Shown: one piece after another, positions 32,492 to 43,739 of the stretch
How positions within the stretch are numbered: position 1 is the first letter of the stretch
How the letters are laid out: each line of letters opens with the position of its first letter
Origin: Congeria kusceri
Taxonomy: Eukaryota > Mollusca > Bivalvia > Myida > Dreissenidae
Assembly: GCA_027627225.1 (NCBI GenBank)
Contig: CM051028.1
Coordinates: 28,138,912-28,202,911 of the forward strand
Direction: 5' to 3'
Length of the DNA stretch: 64,000 bases
The notes under the pieces: generated by a model
The model's database searches: none
What the model was told of the DNA's origin: nothing
Seen by the model: the letters and a program-made list of their open reading frames with translations, nothing else
Position numbers and translations under genes: made by a program

Positions 32492-34560
32492 TTTTAGTCC
32501 CATTTAGACTGCTAAATTTTTACCTTTGGATTACGTTTCTTTTTATTTAGCATTTGTTTGCAGTTCATGCAACTAATTATAATATTTTTCTTTCTTTTTG
32601 CTGTTTGTTGTGAAACTTGTATAGGAAATAGTTTTTAGTCTAATAACAAAGCTTGGATAGAGTTTTGTGTATTTCATCATATTTATTTAGATTCTTTTAT
32701 CAAAGGTATATAACTGTAAAAATTATGTTTATTTCAAATATGAGCATGTTTTCAACAGTAAAATATTTTATATTAAATACTACACAGTAAATGCCAGTTC
32801 AGTTTATACATGTACATTGATACTAATATATTATTGGGAATTACTGGCAAATCATGTGTTTTCATTTTGGCTGACTGCATGTGCTGTAATAGAATGTGAT
32901 CTTATTTTAAATACCTAGTTACTTCATGTTGACACTTGTATCATTTCATGTGTGAATTTATGTTATAAATTTAAATATACAATCTGTCGACTCATTTTTC
33001 TTCTGCAGATAGATTGGCATTATAAACAAAGTGTGGAAGTAGTTACTTCTCTAGAAAATGCATTTATACCCTTTTATTTATTACAATTTCTAAGAATTAG
33101 CTTTCTGCCAATCTGTAAAGCATTAACCGAACATTTCCAGCTACTTTAGATTTTTCTTAGTATTGTTAAATATTGAAACATATGTTTAATTGTCAACAAC
33201 TCTTCACTCTTGTATGTGTGTATAAGCATACAAGCTTATCATATTATCTTGAATCAAGATTCTAATTATGTTACACAGTACCTAAGTTTGTTGTTTTGTT
33301 TATCTGCGTATACACATTGAATAATGTATCATTTGTTTATATGTATTTATATATGTCAAGCTCTTTACAATATACTGATATGTTTGGGTAGATGAAGATA
33401 GGAAACTTTATTTAATATCACACTTAATGCTGTTATTTGGGGAGAAAAACACAATCTTAGCATTAACCTGTTAAAATACTGAAAACTATTCCCCAGTTTA
33501 TTGTATGAAATAATACCAACAGTTTGAATTAAGAAGTTCAGTCTCTGTAAGGTAGTTGACAGGAGAATAAGTTCTAGTGAAATGCAGACATTTGACACTA
33601 TGTCCAAAGTTGAACTCTAGTATCATTAATATTTTAAGAGATATCATACGTCTGTTTCAATAGATGTCATTGTGTAGTTCACTCAATGTTTGAATGTTGA
33701 TAGCACTGTGCACAGGTGACTTCTGTCTTTAAAACTGTTTGTTATTGCAAAGCATGGTCATAGTTCTAACCCAATAATCTTTGGTCTTAATGTCTCCAGG
33801 ACATAAGTTATTATGATATTATGATGTTGTGTTTGGTTTCTTTGACAAGTTTAATTTCAAAAATACAATACACAGTCACCCATTTTTCTTGACTTTTCAG
33901 AATCAATAAAAGTCAGAAATATGTGGCGCATCATGAGAAAACCGGTCTTAATGCATGTGCGTAAAGTGTCGTCCCAGATTTGCCTTTGCAGTCAGCACAG
34001 GCTAATCCGGGACGGCACTTTCCGCTTTTATGGTATTTTCTGTTTCAAGGAAGTCTCTTCTAAACATATATCCACTGTAGGCGGAAAGTGCCTTCCTGGA
34101 TTAGCCTGTGCGGACTGCACAGGCTAATCCGGGACGACACTTTACGCACATGCATTAAGACCGGTTTTCCCACGACGCGCCTCATATTAAAAATGTTTGG
34201 GGTGTAATGATACTTATTCTTTGTGTTGCCCTGTTCCTGTGTCCAAAAACAAAAAATGTTAAGTTGTTGGATCTTGTCTTTGAAGATTGTTTTCTTATGG
34301 TTTTGAAGTCTTGATGGTACATCTTGTGTTAAATTGTACATATATTACCTTGTGAAATATCCGAGTGAGGTTACTAACAAATATTTAAATGCGTTTTACA
34401 TATTAACTCATTAATTAAACTTCATTTGAACATTTTATGTAATTATGTGTCTTTATGTATGATAATATATATTTCTATATTTAATTTTATTCCAAAGGTT
34501 TATTGTACAAGATAATAAAAACATGTACCTTTAGGTACAGTGACTATGTAGTGGTGTGTG
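32492..34560 (+). other. ZFAND3 3' UTR and downstream flank
   Basis: This is AT-rich sequence without further exons. Candidate AATAAA signals are at 33,905-33,910 (just before a family A insertion) and 34,514-34,519. The actual cleavage site cannot be chosen from sequence. Confidence 0.45.
33919..34189 (-). repeat. Family A dual-hairpin element, full length
   Basis: The arms are TGGCGCATCATGAGAAAACC and CCCACGACGCGCCTCATA, with both inner hairpins. It lies about 10 bp after an AATAAA. Confidence 0.93.
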
Positions 34561-34599
34561 CTTCTTGGACACTGTTGTTTTTTTGGCCAGTAGTTGTTT

Positions 34600-35030
34600 A
34601 TAAATGCCCCCAGCATCTGGATGCAGGAGGCATATAGTGATTGTCCTGTCCATCCGCCCGGAAGGTTAACTAGATTTTGCTGTTTCTAATACCAGCACCG
34701 CTTACTACAACACTTTGATGTTTACACAGTTGTTGATTATGACCATTTCTTATCCACCTGTATCACTCAGCCTCACCTTGACCTTGACCTAATTTGGACT
34801 AATGGGCTAATTCTTGGTTAACTAGATTGTACCGTTTTGACTAGCACCAACACTGTTTACTACAACACTTGGATGTAGTTGTTGCTTATGACCATTCCTA
34901 ATCCACCCATATCACCCAACCTCACTTTGACCTTGACCTTATTTGAACTTTTAAGTACTGGGTAATTTAAATGGGCTCTCCAGCACCATCCAGGGGCATG
35001 TGTGTTTATTGAACGCAGCGTTGTTTTTTG
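34600..35030 (-). mobile_element. Family E tandem element, inverted copy
   Basis: It is the complement of the 14,040-14,620 family: CTCACCTTGACCTTGACCTA and CCACCTGTATCACTCA, two units. The ends are ATTGTCCTGTCCATCCG and GGGGCATGTGTGTTTATT. Confidence 0.75.
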
Positions 35031-35887
35031 TGCTTCTGTTGATCCCTTGAAAGGACCATAAACACATTTTGATAATCTTGTGAGTAAAACATTAAAAACT
35101 GGGAGAAGCTAGGTTATGCATACCCTGGTGTGTCCCAAATTAAACGTAGCCTAAACTTGACAATGTTTTGTTAATATAATATGTGATTATATACAATGGG
35201 AAATTATGTGAAATATTTGGATATTAACCGTGAAGGTAAAATTAAAATATCAATTTACATTGAACAATAATTACACAATATCGTCAAAGTTAGGTGACAT
35301 CAAATTTGGGACACACCAGGAGCAATATAAAATTATGATAAAGGACATTCTCAGTGTCTGTTCAGACTATTTGTGCATCTTGAACTAAAGAACTTATACA
35401 TGTACTGATGAATAAATAGACCATTGTTGGTTAGAGGCAATTAAAGTTGGGGGCAGGAATTGACAATGCTTCCTAGGGAAATCGTAAATAAAGTTGTACA
35501 TAAGTGAAAATTTCAGATCTAATTTTCTATGTGAAATCCAATGATTTCCATTTACAAAAGGGTAATGTATGGAACATCTTAGCAGTATTTACTAGTTTGA
35601 AACATTTTAATATAAAAAGGTCAACACATGAAGGAGCCACAAACTTAAGGAATTTTATAGATTTAAAAAATATACTTAAGTTTTCGCTAAGGAGCTTTGT
35701 GAATACGGCACCAGGTTCTAAAAGAGTAGCAAAGTTGGTTAATGTGACTTATGTTTAAAAAATAGTACCATATTTAATAAATAGTACCGGTATCTGTTGA
35801 GCATTAATGTGTCCTGTTCAGTCGATCATTTTGTGTTGTTTGGCTGTTTTAATATGAGAATGCTAAGAGTTGCTGAAGTGTGTAACA

Positions 35888-37488
35888 TGAGCACAACGTG
35901 TTCATGGTCAGCTTTTGTGATCGCCTTTTGTCCGTCGTGCGTCATCAACATTTACCTTGTGAACACTCTAGAGGCCACATTTATTGGCCAATCTTCTTGA
36001 AACTTTTTCAGAACAATCTCGACCAAGATCGTAGCTGGGTCATGTGGGGTCAAACAACTAGGTCACTTGGTCAAATTGAAGAAACAACTTGTGAGCACTC
36101 TAGAAGTCACATTTTTTGCCCAATCAACATGAAATTTTTGTTCTAATGATATCTTGGCCGAGTTCGAAAATGGTTCCGATCCATTGAAAAACATGGCCGC
36201 CAGAGGGCGGGGCAGTTTTCCTTATAAGGCTATAGAAAAAACTTGTGAACACTCAATTTTTGCCCAATCAACATAAAACTTGCTCAGAACCTTTGTTTTT
36301 ATGATATCTCGGCCGAGTTCGAAAATGGTTCTGCTCCATTAGAAAAAATATGGCCGCCAGGGGGCAGGGCAGTTTTCCTTATATGGCTATAGAAAAGCTT
36401 GTGAAAACTCTAGATTTCACATTTTTTTGCCTAATCAATATGAAACTTGCTCAGAACATTTGTTCTTATGATCATATCTCAGCTGAGTTCGAAAATGGTT
36501 CCGGTCCGTTGAAAAACATGGCCGCCGGGGGGGGTCAGTTTTCCTTATATGGCTATAGGAAAAGCTTGTTAACACTTTAGAAGTCACATTTGTTGCCCAA
36601 TCTTCATGAAACTTGGTCAGAACATTTGTCCCAATGATATCTCGGCCGAGTTCAGATCTGGGTCATTTGGGGTCAAAAACTAGGTCACTAGGTCAAATTG
36701 AAGAAAAAGCTTGTTAACTCTCACGAAGTCACATTTTTTGCCCAATCTTCAAGAAACTTGGTCAGAACATTTGTCCCAATGATATCTCGACCGAGTTAGA
36801 ATCTGGGTCATGTGGGGTCAAAAACTAGGTCACTCGGTCAAATTGAAGAAAAAGCTTGTTAACACTCTAGAAGTCACATTTTTTGCCCAATCTTCATGAA
36901 ACTTGGTCAGAACATTTGTCCCAATGACATCTCGGCCGAATTCAAATCTGGGTCATGTGGGGTCAAAAACTAGGTCACTAGGTCAAATTGAAAAAAAAAC
37001 TTGTTAACACTCTAGAAGTCACATTTTTTGCCCAATCTTCATGAAACTTGGTCAGAACATTTGATCCAATGATATCTTGGCCGTGTTCGATTCTGGGTCA
37101 TTTGGAGTAAAAAATTAGGTCACTAGGTCAAATTGAAGAAAAAGCTTGTTAACACTTTAGAAGTTACATTATTTGCCCAATCGTCATGAAACTTGGTCAG
37201 AACATTTGTCCCAATGGTATCTCGGCCGAGTTCGAATCTGGGTCATGTGGGGCCAAAAACTAGGTCACTAGCTCAAAATGAAGAAAAAGCTTCAATTTCA
37301 ATATGTACTTCAAAATTTTGAGTGTCTGTTGTCACTTAAGTTTTTCAAACCATGATGATTAAGGCCGCATTTCCATCAGTTCGTATCAGTATATCCATAT
37401 CTGTATAAAAATCTAACACATGGAAAATTGTTCGACTAATGAAACTCAGGTGAGTGACCCAGGGCCATTTGGCCCTCCCTCTTGTTTG
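35888..37488 (+). mobile_element. Family F Helentron-like element with ~145-bp tandem array
   Basis: The head GAGCACAACGTGTTCATGGT then CAGCTTTTGTGATCG is a diverged form of the 60,250 head. About nine units carry AACACTCTAGAAGTCACATT, AAACTTGGTCAGAAC and GGGGTCAAAAACTAGGTCAC. It ends with the hairpin AGGGCCATTTGGCCCT and CTCTTGTT. Confidence 0.85.
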
Positions 37489-37523
37489 TTTACATACGGT
37501 AAATATTTCATTAAATATAAATG

Positions 37524-37960
37524 TAGGGAAAGATCTAGGATCCAAAAAGGTTCAGGGTGCTGCTAATAAGGAGCAGGGTGGAAAGCTGGACCTGAGGTTC
37601 TTGACATTTTCAAATAATTTGCTAAATCTAGGGTTTTCAGGAGTGTATTGCTTTTAGCTGAGGTTTTGAAGTATTGTCTATTCAGTTGTCTTAAAGTATA
37701 TGCAAAATATATTGAATTTTGAAAGATATTCAATATTTCTGTGTTGACCAGCCCAGAAGGGCAGCAGGGAAGGAACCAAAAAGGAGCAGAGTGCAGCACA
37801 GGGGGGAACAAAAAAGGAGCAGAGTGCAGCACAGGGGGGAACAAAAAAGGAGCAGGGTGCAGCACAGGGGGGAACAAAAAAGGAGCAGGGTGCAGCACAG
37901 GGGGAAACAAAAAAGGAGCAGGGTGCAGCACCCGGCCATTTCAATCTGGATCTTTCCCTT
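37524..37960. mobile_element. TAGGGAAAGATC-TIR element with internal 31-bp minisatellite
   Basis: The ends are TAGGGAAAGATCTAG and CTGGATCTTTCCCTT. Inside, 37,775-37,930 holds about five units of AAAAAGGAGCAGGGTGCAGC plus ACAGGGGGGAAC. It shares interior sequence with the larger relative at 47,559-48,592. Confidence 0.8.
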
Positions 37961-39032
37961 GATGTGTTGTTTATACATGGAACTGTTGAAATATTGTCCA
38001 GTATTGATAACAGTTACCATAATAATAAATTACATTATTGTTAGCCAACATTAATTCTTTCACAATTTAATTCACCTTTAGTTCATGTTCTCAGTTCAGT
38101 TAGATTACTAGTTTACTACATGTGCATGTACTACATATCTTTTCATAGGTTAGTCAGGATAACTGCTGAACCTTCATCTTGAAAATATTTTGCACTAGAA
38201 AATATTTAGCACTAGTATAATTTTATACTGGCAAATATTTTGTACTAGTATGATTGTTCATCCTGAAGATTTGTGTGTTTGCTTGGACATCTACAATGCA
38301 CGTGTGCTAGTTTCTATTATCCTGTACATATTTGTGTTTTAACCTTGGCTTATACAGTACATCTTGGTAACTGATATGATTTCAGGAGCGTAACCAGTGC
38401 TTTTTTTCACCATTTTGGGATTATGACCTATACCCATAAAATTGCGAATTTTAGCGTTAATTCACCTAAAACTGGGAAATATTATAATTGTTTGATTCAT
38501 ACAAGTTTAATAATTATAGATAAACTGCATAAAATAGAATGTTCTGAATAAAAAGAAATTAGTAAAACAGTTATTATGACCACAGTCTAAATATTTCTAC
38601 ACTGAACACCTCGTATTTCCAAACATCTGAAAGTCAACCATCCATTGGGAATTTTGGGACTGGATTTGGGAAAAAAAAAGTACTATTTGCCATTGGGAAT
38701 ATGACCCAGTAACGTCTCTAAAATTGGCCAAAACACACCCCTGGTAACTAAGTATGCTCTTATACTGACATGTATTTAATTATTTAACAGTTTGATTACA
38801 TTAAAAAAAAAATTACCAGTAAGTTTTAAAAGTTTAAAAAAAATTAAGAGAGGCAACATCTGATGGGCATGATAGTGGTACTGACTGACTGATCAAATTG
38901 TAGACTTTTATCTACATGCAACAAATTCTTAATAAAAAAATGAAATGAATGATTAATTACCAAATTGTTTTCACCATGATTTAACTGTGCTTATTCTGCG
39001 ATTGGCCCTGATGTTGATTCAAGGTTTATAGT

Positions 39033-39750
39033 CAGCGTTTTTCCGGTACCATTCCCAATCCGATTTTCTGACCATTTTGCCCAATTTGAAGTCAAACAAT
39101 TCCAAAATGTAATTAAAAAAATCCCAAAAGACCCTGTAAAGATCGGCCATGTTCCTGTATTGTACTTTTGTTTTACCCAAGCGTAAACCCCAGCGCACAG
39201 CTCAAATCAGTTACTGTTAACGGCTAGGGGAAGTAACCGCGACAAGGTTTGGTGGCGCAGTATCGATTGGTTACTGTTATCAGTTAAACATTGCGTGCGA
39301 GAATGGGAACCAGCTGAACTACCAAAAAAAAAACAATTCAGGGACGCAATCCTTTATCTAGCTATGGCTTTTATGGCAAAGCACAAAGTATAGATCCACA
39401 ACCGTCATTAACGGCGTAGATACTAGTAATTTTGTTTATGTTCTGACAACCATTGACACAGACATTGTCAGTGTCGAGTCCATGAGCAAACTTGTGTCTC
39501 TGGGGCAAGTTGTGCAGGTTGATACCCACAAGCACGACATATAAAACCATAGTCTGACTTGAATGCAAGTTAAAGAATAAATGGAACAAATTGTTTTAGG
39601 GTTTATGTATTGTAACTTACAGTTTTAACATCCTTTACGACAGTTTTAATGAAAGTGGTAAACTTCCCAATTTGGCTGAAAACGCTGCTAATTTTCCCAA
39701 TGTCAAAACGGTACCCGTACCATTCCCGAATTGGTGAGAAAAAAACGCTG
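39033..39750. mobile_element. CAGCGTTTTT-TIR element with 5-bp flanking repeat
   Basis: The ends are CAGCGTTTTTCCGGTACCAT and AAAAAAACGCTG, with ATAGT on both sides (39,028-39,032 and 39,751-39,755). Subterminal GGTACCATTCCC motifs are seen at both ends. It contains no intact ORF. Confidence 0.72.
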
Positions 39751-41200
39751 ATAGTCCATCCACGCATTAGGCTGAAGTATGTGACGACTTCCATCAATGG
39801 CCCTGGGGTCATATTCCAGAAGTATCTTATGTGTATCTTAAAATATTTTCCCTCAAGTTAAAACTTTCAAACTGTTATACTTCAAAAATTTCGTATAATT
39901 TTTTGATTCCTTTCATGTTTATGTGATCATACATTAATGCTATAGGTGATACTGATAGCTAATAAATAGTCAGCACACTTCACTGAATAAAAGAAATAAT
40001 TAGTTAAATAAAATGTTGATTTTAAGGTTAAGGATAAGATATTACTTAAGATATTTCTGGAATACGGCCCCAGCAGGTGGTCATTTAGATGCTGAAATAT
40101 CAAATAACAAAATAATAAGATATTTACTATCAAATGTGTTGGTCTAAATGTCTATAAATTTTGTGCATATTTGATATGCCTAAGTATCAGATTTGGCCTG
40201 GTTATGCCCCTAGATATGAATCTGTAAAAAAATGCTGATAGTCCATCCACGCATTAGGCTGAAGTATGTGACGACTTCCATCAATGGCCCTGGGGTCATA
40301 TTCCAGAAGTATCTTATGTGTATCTTAAAATATTTTCCCTCAAGTTAAAACTTTCAAACTGTTATACTTCAAAAATTTCGTATAATTTTTTGATTCCTTT
40401 CATGTTTATGTGATCATACATTAATGCTATAGGTGATACTGATAGCTAATAAATAGTCAGCACACTTCACTGAATAAAAGAAATAATTAGTTAAATAAAA
40501 TGTTGATTTTAAGGTTAAGGATAAGATATTACTTAAGATATTTCTGGAATACGGCCCCAGCAGGTGGTCATTTAGATGCTGAAATATCAAATAACAAAAT
40601 AATAAGATATTTACTATCAAATGTGTTGGTCTAAATGTCTATAAATTTTGTGCATATTTGATATGCCTAAGTATCAGATTTGGCCTGGTTATGCCCCTAG
40701 ATATGAATCTGTAAAAAAAACGCTGATAGTCCATCCACGCATTAGGCTGAAGTATGTGACGACTTCCATCAATGGCCCTGGGGTCATATTCCAGAAGTAT
40801 CTTATGTGTATCTTAAAATATTTTCCCTCAAGTTAAAACTTTCAAACTGTTATACTTCAAAAATTTCGTATAATTTTTTGATTCCTTTCATGTTTATGTG
40901 ATCATACATTAATGCTATAGGTGATACTGATAGCTAATAAATAGTCAGCACACTTCACTGAATAAAAGAAATAATTAGTTAAATAAAATGTTGATTTTAA
41001 GGTTAAGGATAAGATATTACTTAAGATATTTCTGGAATACGGCTCCAGCAGATGGTCATTTAGATGCTGAAATATCAAATAACAAAAGAATAAGATATTT
41101 ACTATTAAATGTGTGGTCTAAATGTCTATAAATTTTGTGCATATTTGATATGCCTAAGTATCAGATTTGGCCTGGTTATGCCCCTAGATATGAATCTGTT
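39741..41200. repeat. Triplicated ~488-bp unit
   Basis: Three near-identical copies start at about 39,741, 40,229 and 40,717, with period 487-488. The first two look almost identical and the third has a few substitutions and is slightly shorter. Each contains inverted segments CCTGGGGTCATATTCCAGAA / TTTCTGGAATACGGCCCCAG, i.e. a palindromic element within the unit. The unit start overlaps the 3' terminus of the 39,033-39,750 transposon. Confidence 0.92.
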
Positions 41201-41879
41201 TGTATTGGTCCACCAACCACTTTTTTCAATCTACGTCTCTCGTCATCCATTAATAACAGTCACATATTTGGTGTTTTATTATCCTCTTGTAATATGTTAC
41301 AGTTTATAGAAGTTTAAAGACAGGTAAGGCAGTTATAGTTGTACATGTCTGTTTCTTTTTTTTATATTTAACACCAGACAATTATTCTGAATTTCCATTT
41401 TAATGTCGTTTTTTTCCAATCATATATGAAAAGAACATTTATGTCAACATATACTGGTACATGATTTGTTCTTATGTTCCGATAATTTTAAATTGGACTA
41501 ACAACATATTAAATTAACGAAGACAGACAATCTACACAACTTATTATTTAAACTTTGCAAAAAGAATAATGGATCAGTCATACATTTTCTAGCATATTCA
41601 TGTTGGTTAACTTGCAGAACTATAATAGTAGCAGTAACATTTTTTAACATATATACATTCACCATTATTGTAACTAACTTGGCCAACATGCAAAGGTGTA
41701 CCAATTTATTTTAGAAGACGTAGATTGAAATCCCACAAGAACACTTTTTTAAAGTTATAATGTTGTAAAATCTGCCATGTAGCAAACAATGTTATAGATG
41801 TATTTACCAGGATGGATGTATGTATTGTTTCTTGGTCTTCCAAAATCAACAATCACTTAAATTGTCACATGGTGTAATG

Positions 41880-41995
41880 CATCATCAATACGTATATAGC
41901 AGAATTATGCCCCTTTTTTGTAGTGGTAAAGGCCAATAACTCTGACAAAGCGGTTGAAAAGTCGAGCGTGCTGTCCTGAGACAGCTCTTGTTAGA
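41880..41995 (+). repeat. Terminal fragment of a family B-type element
   Basis: AGAATTATGCCCC is followed by the hairpin GCTGTCCTGAGACAGC and CTCTTGTT. It is only the 3' end. Confidence 0.6.
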
Positions 41996-42539
41996 TATAA
42001 GTGCTTTTAAGTCTTTAAATGGTGAGCCTTTTTCCCCACTATATGATAAACAATATTGTTATTTAGATAACATAGCATGCTACTTTTTGCACCAGTTATA
42101 ATACCTGATTTTGTTGTTTTTGTGTGATGTTTTGTCTATTGAGTTTCAAATGTCAGTCTGTGTTATATATACATGTAAAATTATGTAATATAATTCAAAC
42201 ATGTTCTATTCAGTTCACTTAACATGTAGAGGGATGCAATTAATATGAAGAATATAGTAGCCTGTGTTATCATTTTACTCTTTTTCACATTATACATAAA
42301 TATGGTACTTTTCAAATAAAGCTTGTAATGGCATTAAGTGTCAAGTTATTTTTTGCAAAATCCTTGCAAGTTGTGTTCAAGAGATGATGCTAAAAGACTG
42401 CTTTGTTGAGGATGATGCACATATGTGCCTGGTTTTATACATATAAAGGAGAAAAACACAAATTAAGTTCCTGTTAGTGACATGCAACATGTTAAGTTCA
42501 CATGGCACATAGTGGCAGAAGAACTATTACGATCACCAA

Positions 42540-42915
42540 GAGTAGAGACTCTTGTCAGCTATTGTCCACACTTGACCCTGACCAAGTCACATTTTTCATT
42601 GAATCACCATGAAAATATGTCCGAATGATGTCCTCAGTGAATGTATGGTGATTCATGAAAATGGGTCATTTTGGGTCAAAAACTAGGTCACTAGGTCAAA
42701 TGTAATTAAAAGCTGTTTTACCTACTCAAACATTTTCAACTTGTCCAGAATATTGTCCTTAATGAAGTTAAGGTTCATGTCAAATATAGGTCACCTGTGG
42801 TCAAAAGCTAGGTCATTTGAGAAAACAAATTTTGTCAACTTTTTAGTGACATTTACGATCTAGCTGCTTCAATTTTTAGCTCACCTGAGCATGAAGTGCT
42901 CTGTGAGCTCTTTGT
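42540..42915 (-). repeat. Family F remnant
   Basis: GGGTCAAAAACTAGGTCACT and AGTCACATTTTTCATTGAAT occur in tandem. It ends with the head palindrome AGCTCACCTGAGCATGAAGT then GCTCTGTGAGCT. Confidence 0.65.
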
Positions 42916-43739
42916 ATAGGGGGGCTTTCCATGTCATCCAGCTGCCATAAGTTGTCAACACTTGCTTGGCTTGCAGTTGAAAGAGAGACTTCATTTGGTT
43001 TTTCAAGAAAACAAGCATATTTATTCTTTGACAGTTTGTTTAATTGTAGAACATTGTATTACGACAATGTATATACATTACCAGCATGCAAAAACATTAT
43101 TCAAATAAGCAATAAGGATTATAAAAAAGTTCTTACTTCTTTCTAAGAAATATATTGCTTCCTTATGAAGCTTTTCTATTCCATTTTATATACTAACATA
43201 AATAATGTAATTAACATGTAATTACAGGAATGTTCTGTCAACATTTTACCATTTTAATAGTGAAAATAAAACATAAACTTGATAGTGAGATTGCACATAT
43301 CACTGTGATACCTGTAATTTTGCGGGCAACAAATTATTGACAAAATATCTGTTACAGCACCTGTATACACAACATTTATGGGATTGAACAGTAGCGTGAA
43401 CATGCAATATTTGTTCCTTTAGTCATGTGAGAATTGTGAAACACAGCTGTCAATGGATTTCTATACATCAATGCAATGAAATGTTGAATTGATTTTCTAG
43501 TAAGCACGGTTGCCGATTCAAATCACACATTTTGATATATATACTGCATGCATCATATATGTACATGTATATAAAAAAGTCATTCTAACATCATTCACAC
43601 TCACAACACATAAATATGCAAAGTTTCAAATTTGGCTATTAAACATTGAAATCAGTTGAATTTACACATTAAAATCATGACATTAGCACATGTATAAATG
43701 GCAAATAGTTGACATTTAAGCTCTAACTAATCATCCGCA

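Noticed and set aside
37563..38054. Several overlapping ORFs of 73-122 codons rich in PFLFPP or NKKGAE repeats
   Set aside because: They arise from the 31-bp minisatellite inside a TIR element, with different frames equally open, no homology and no splice context.
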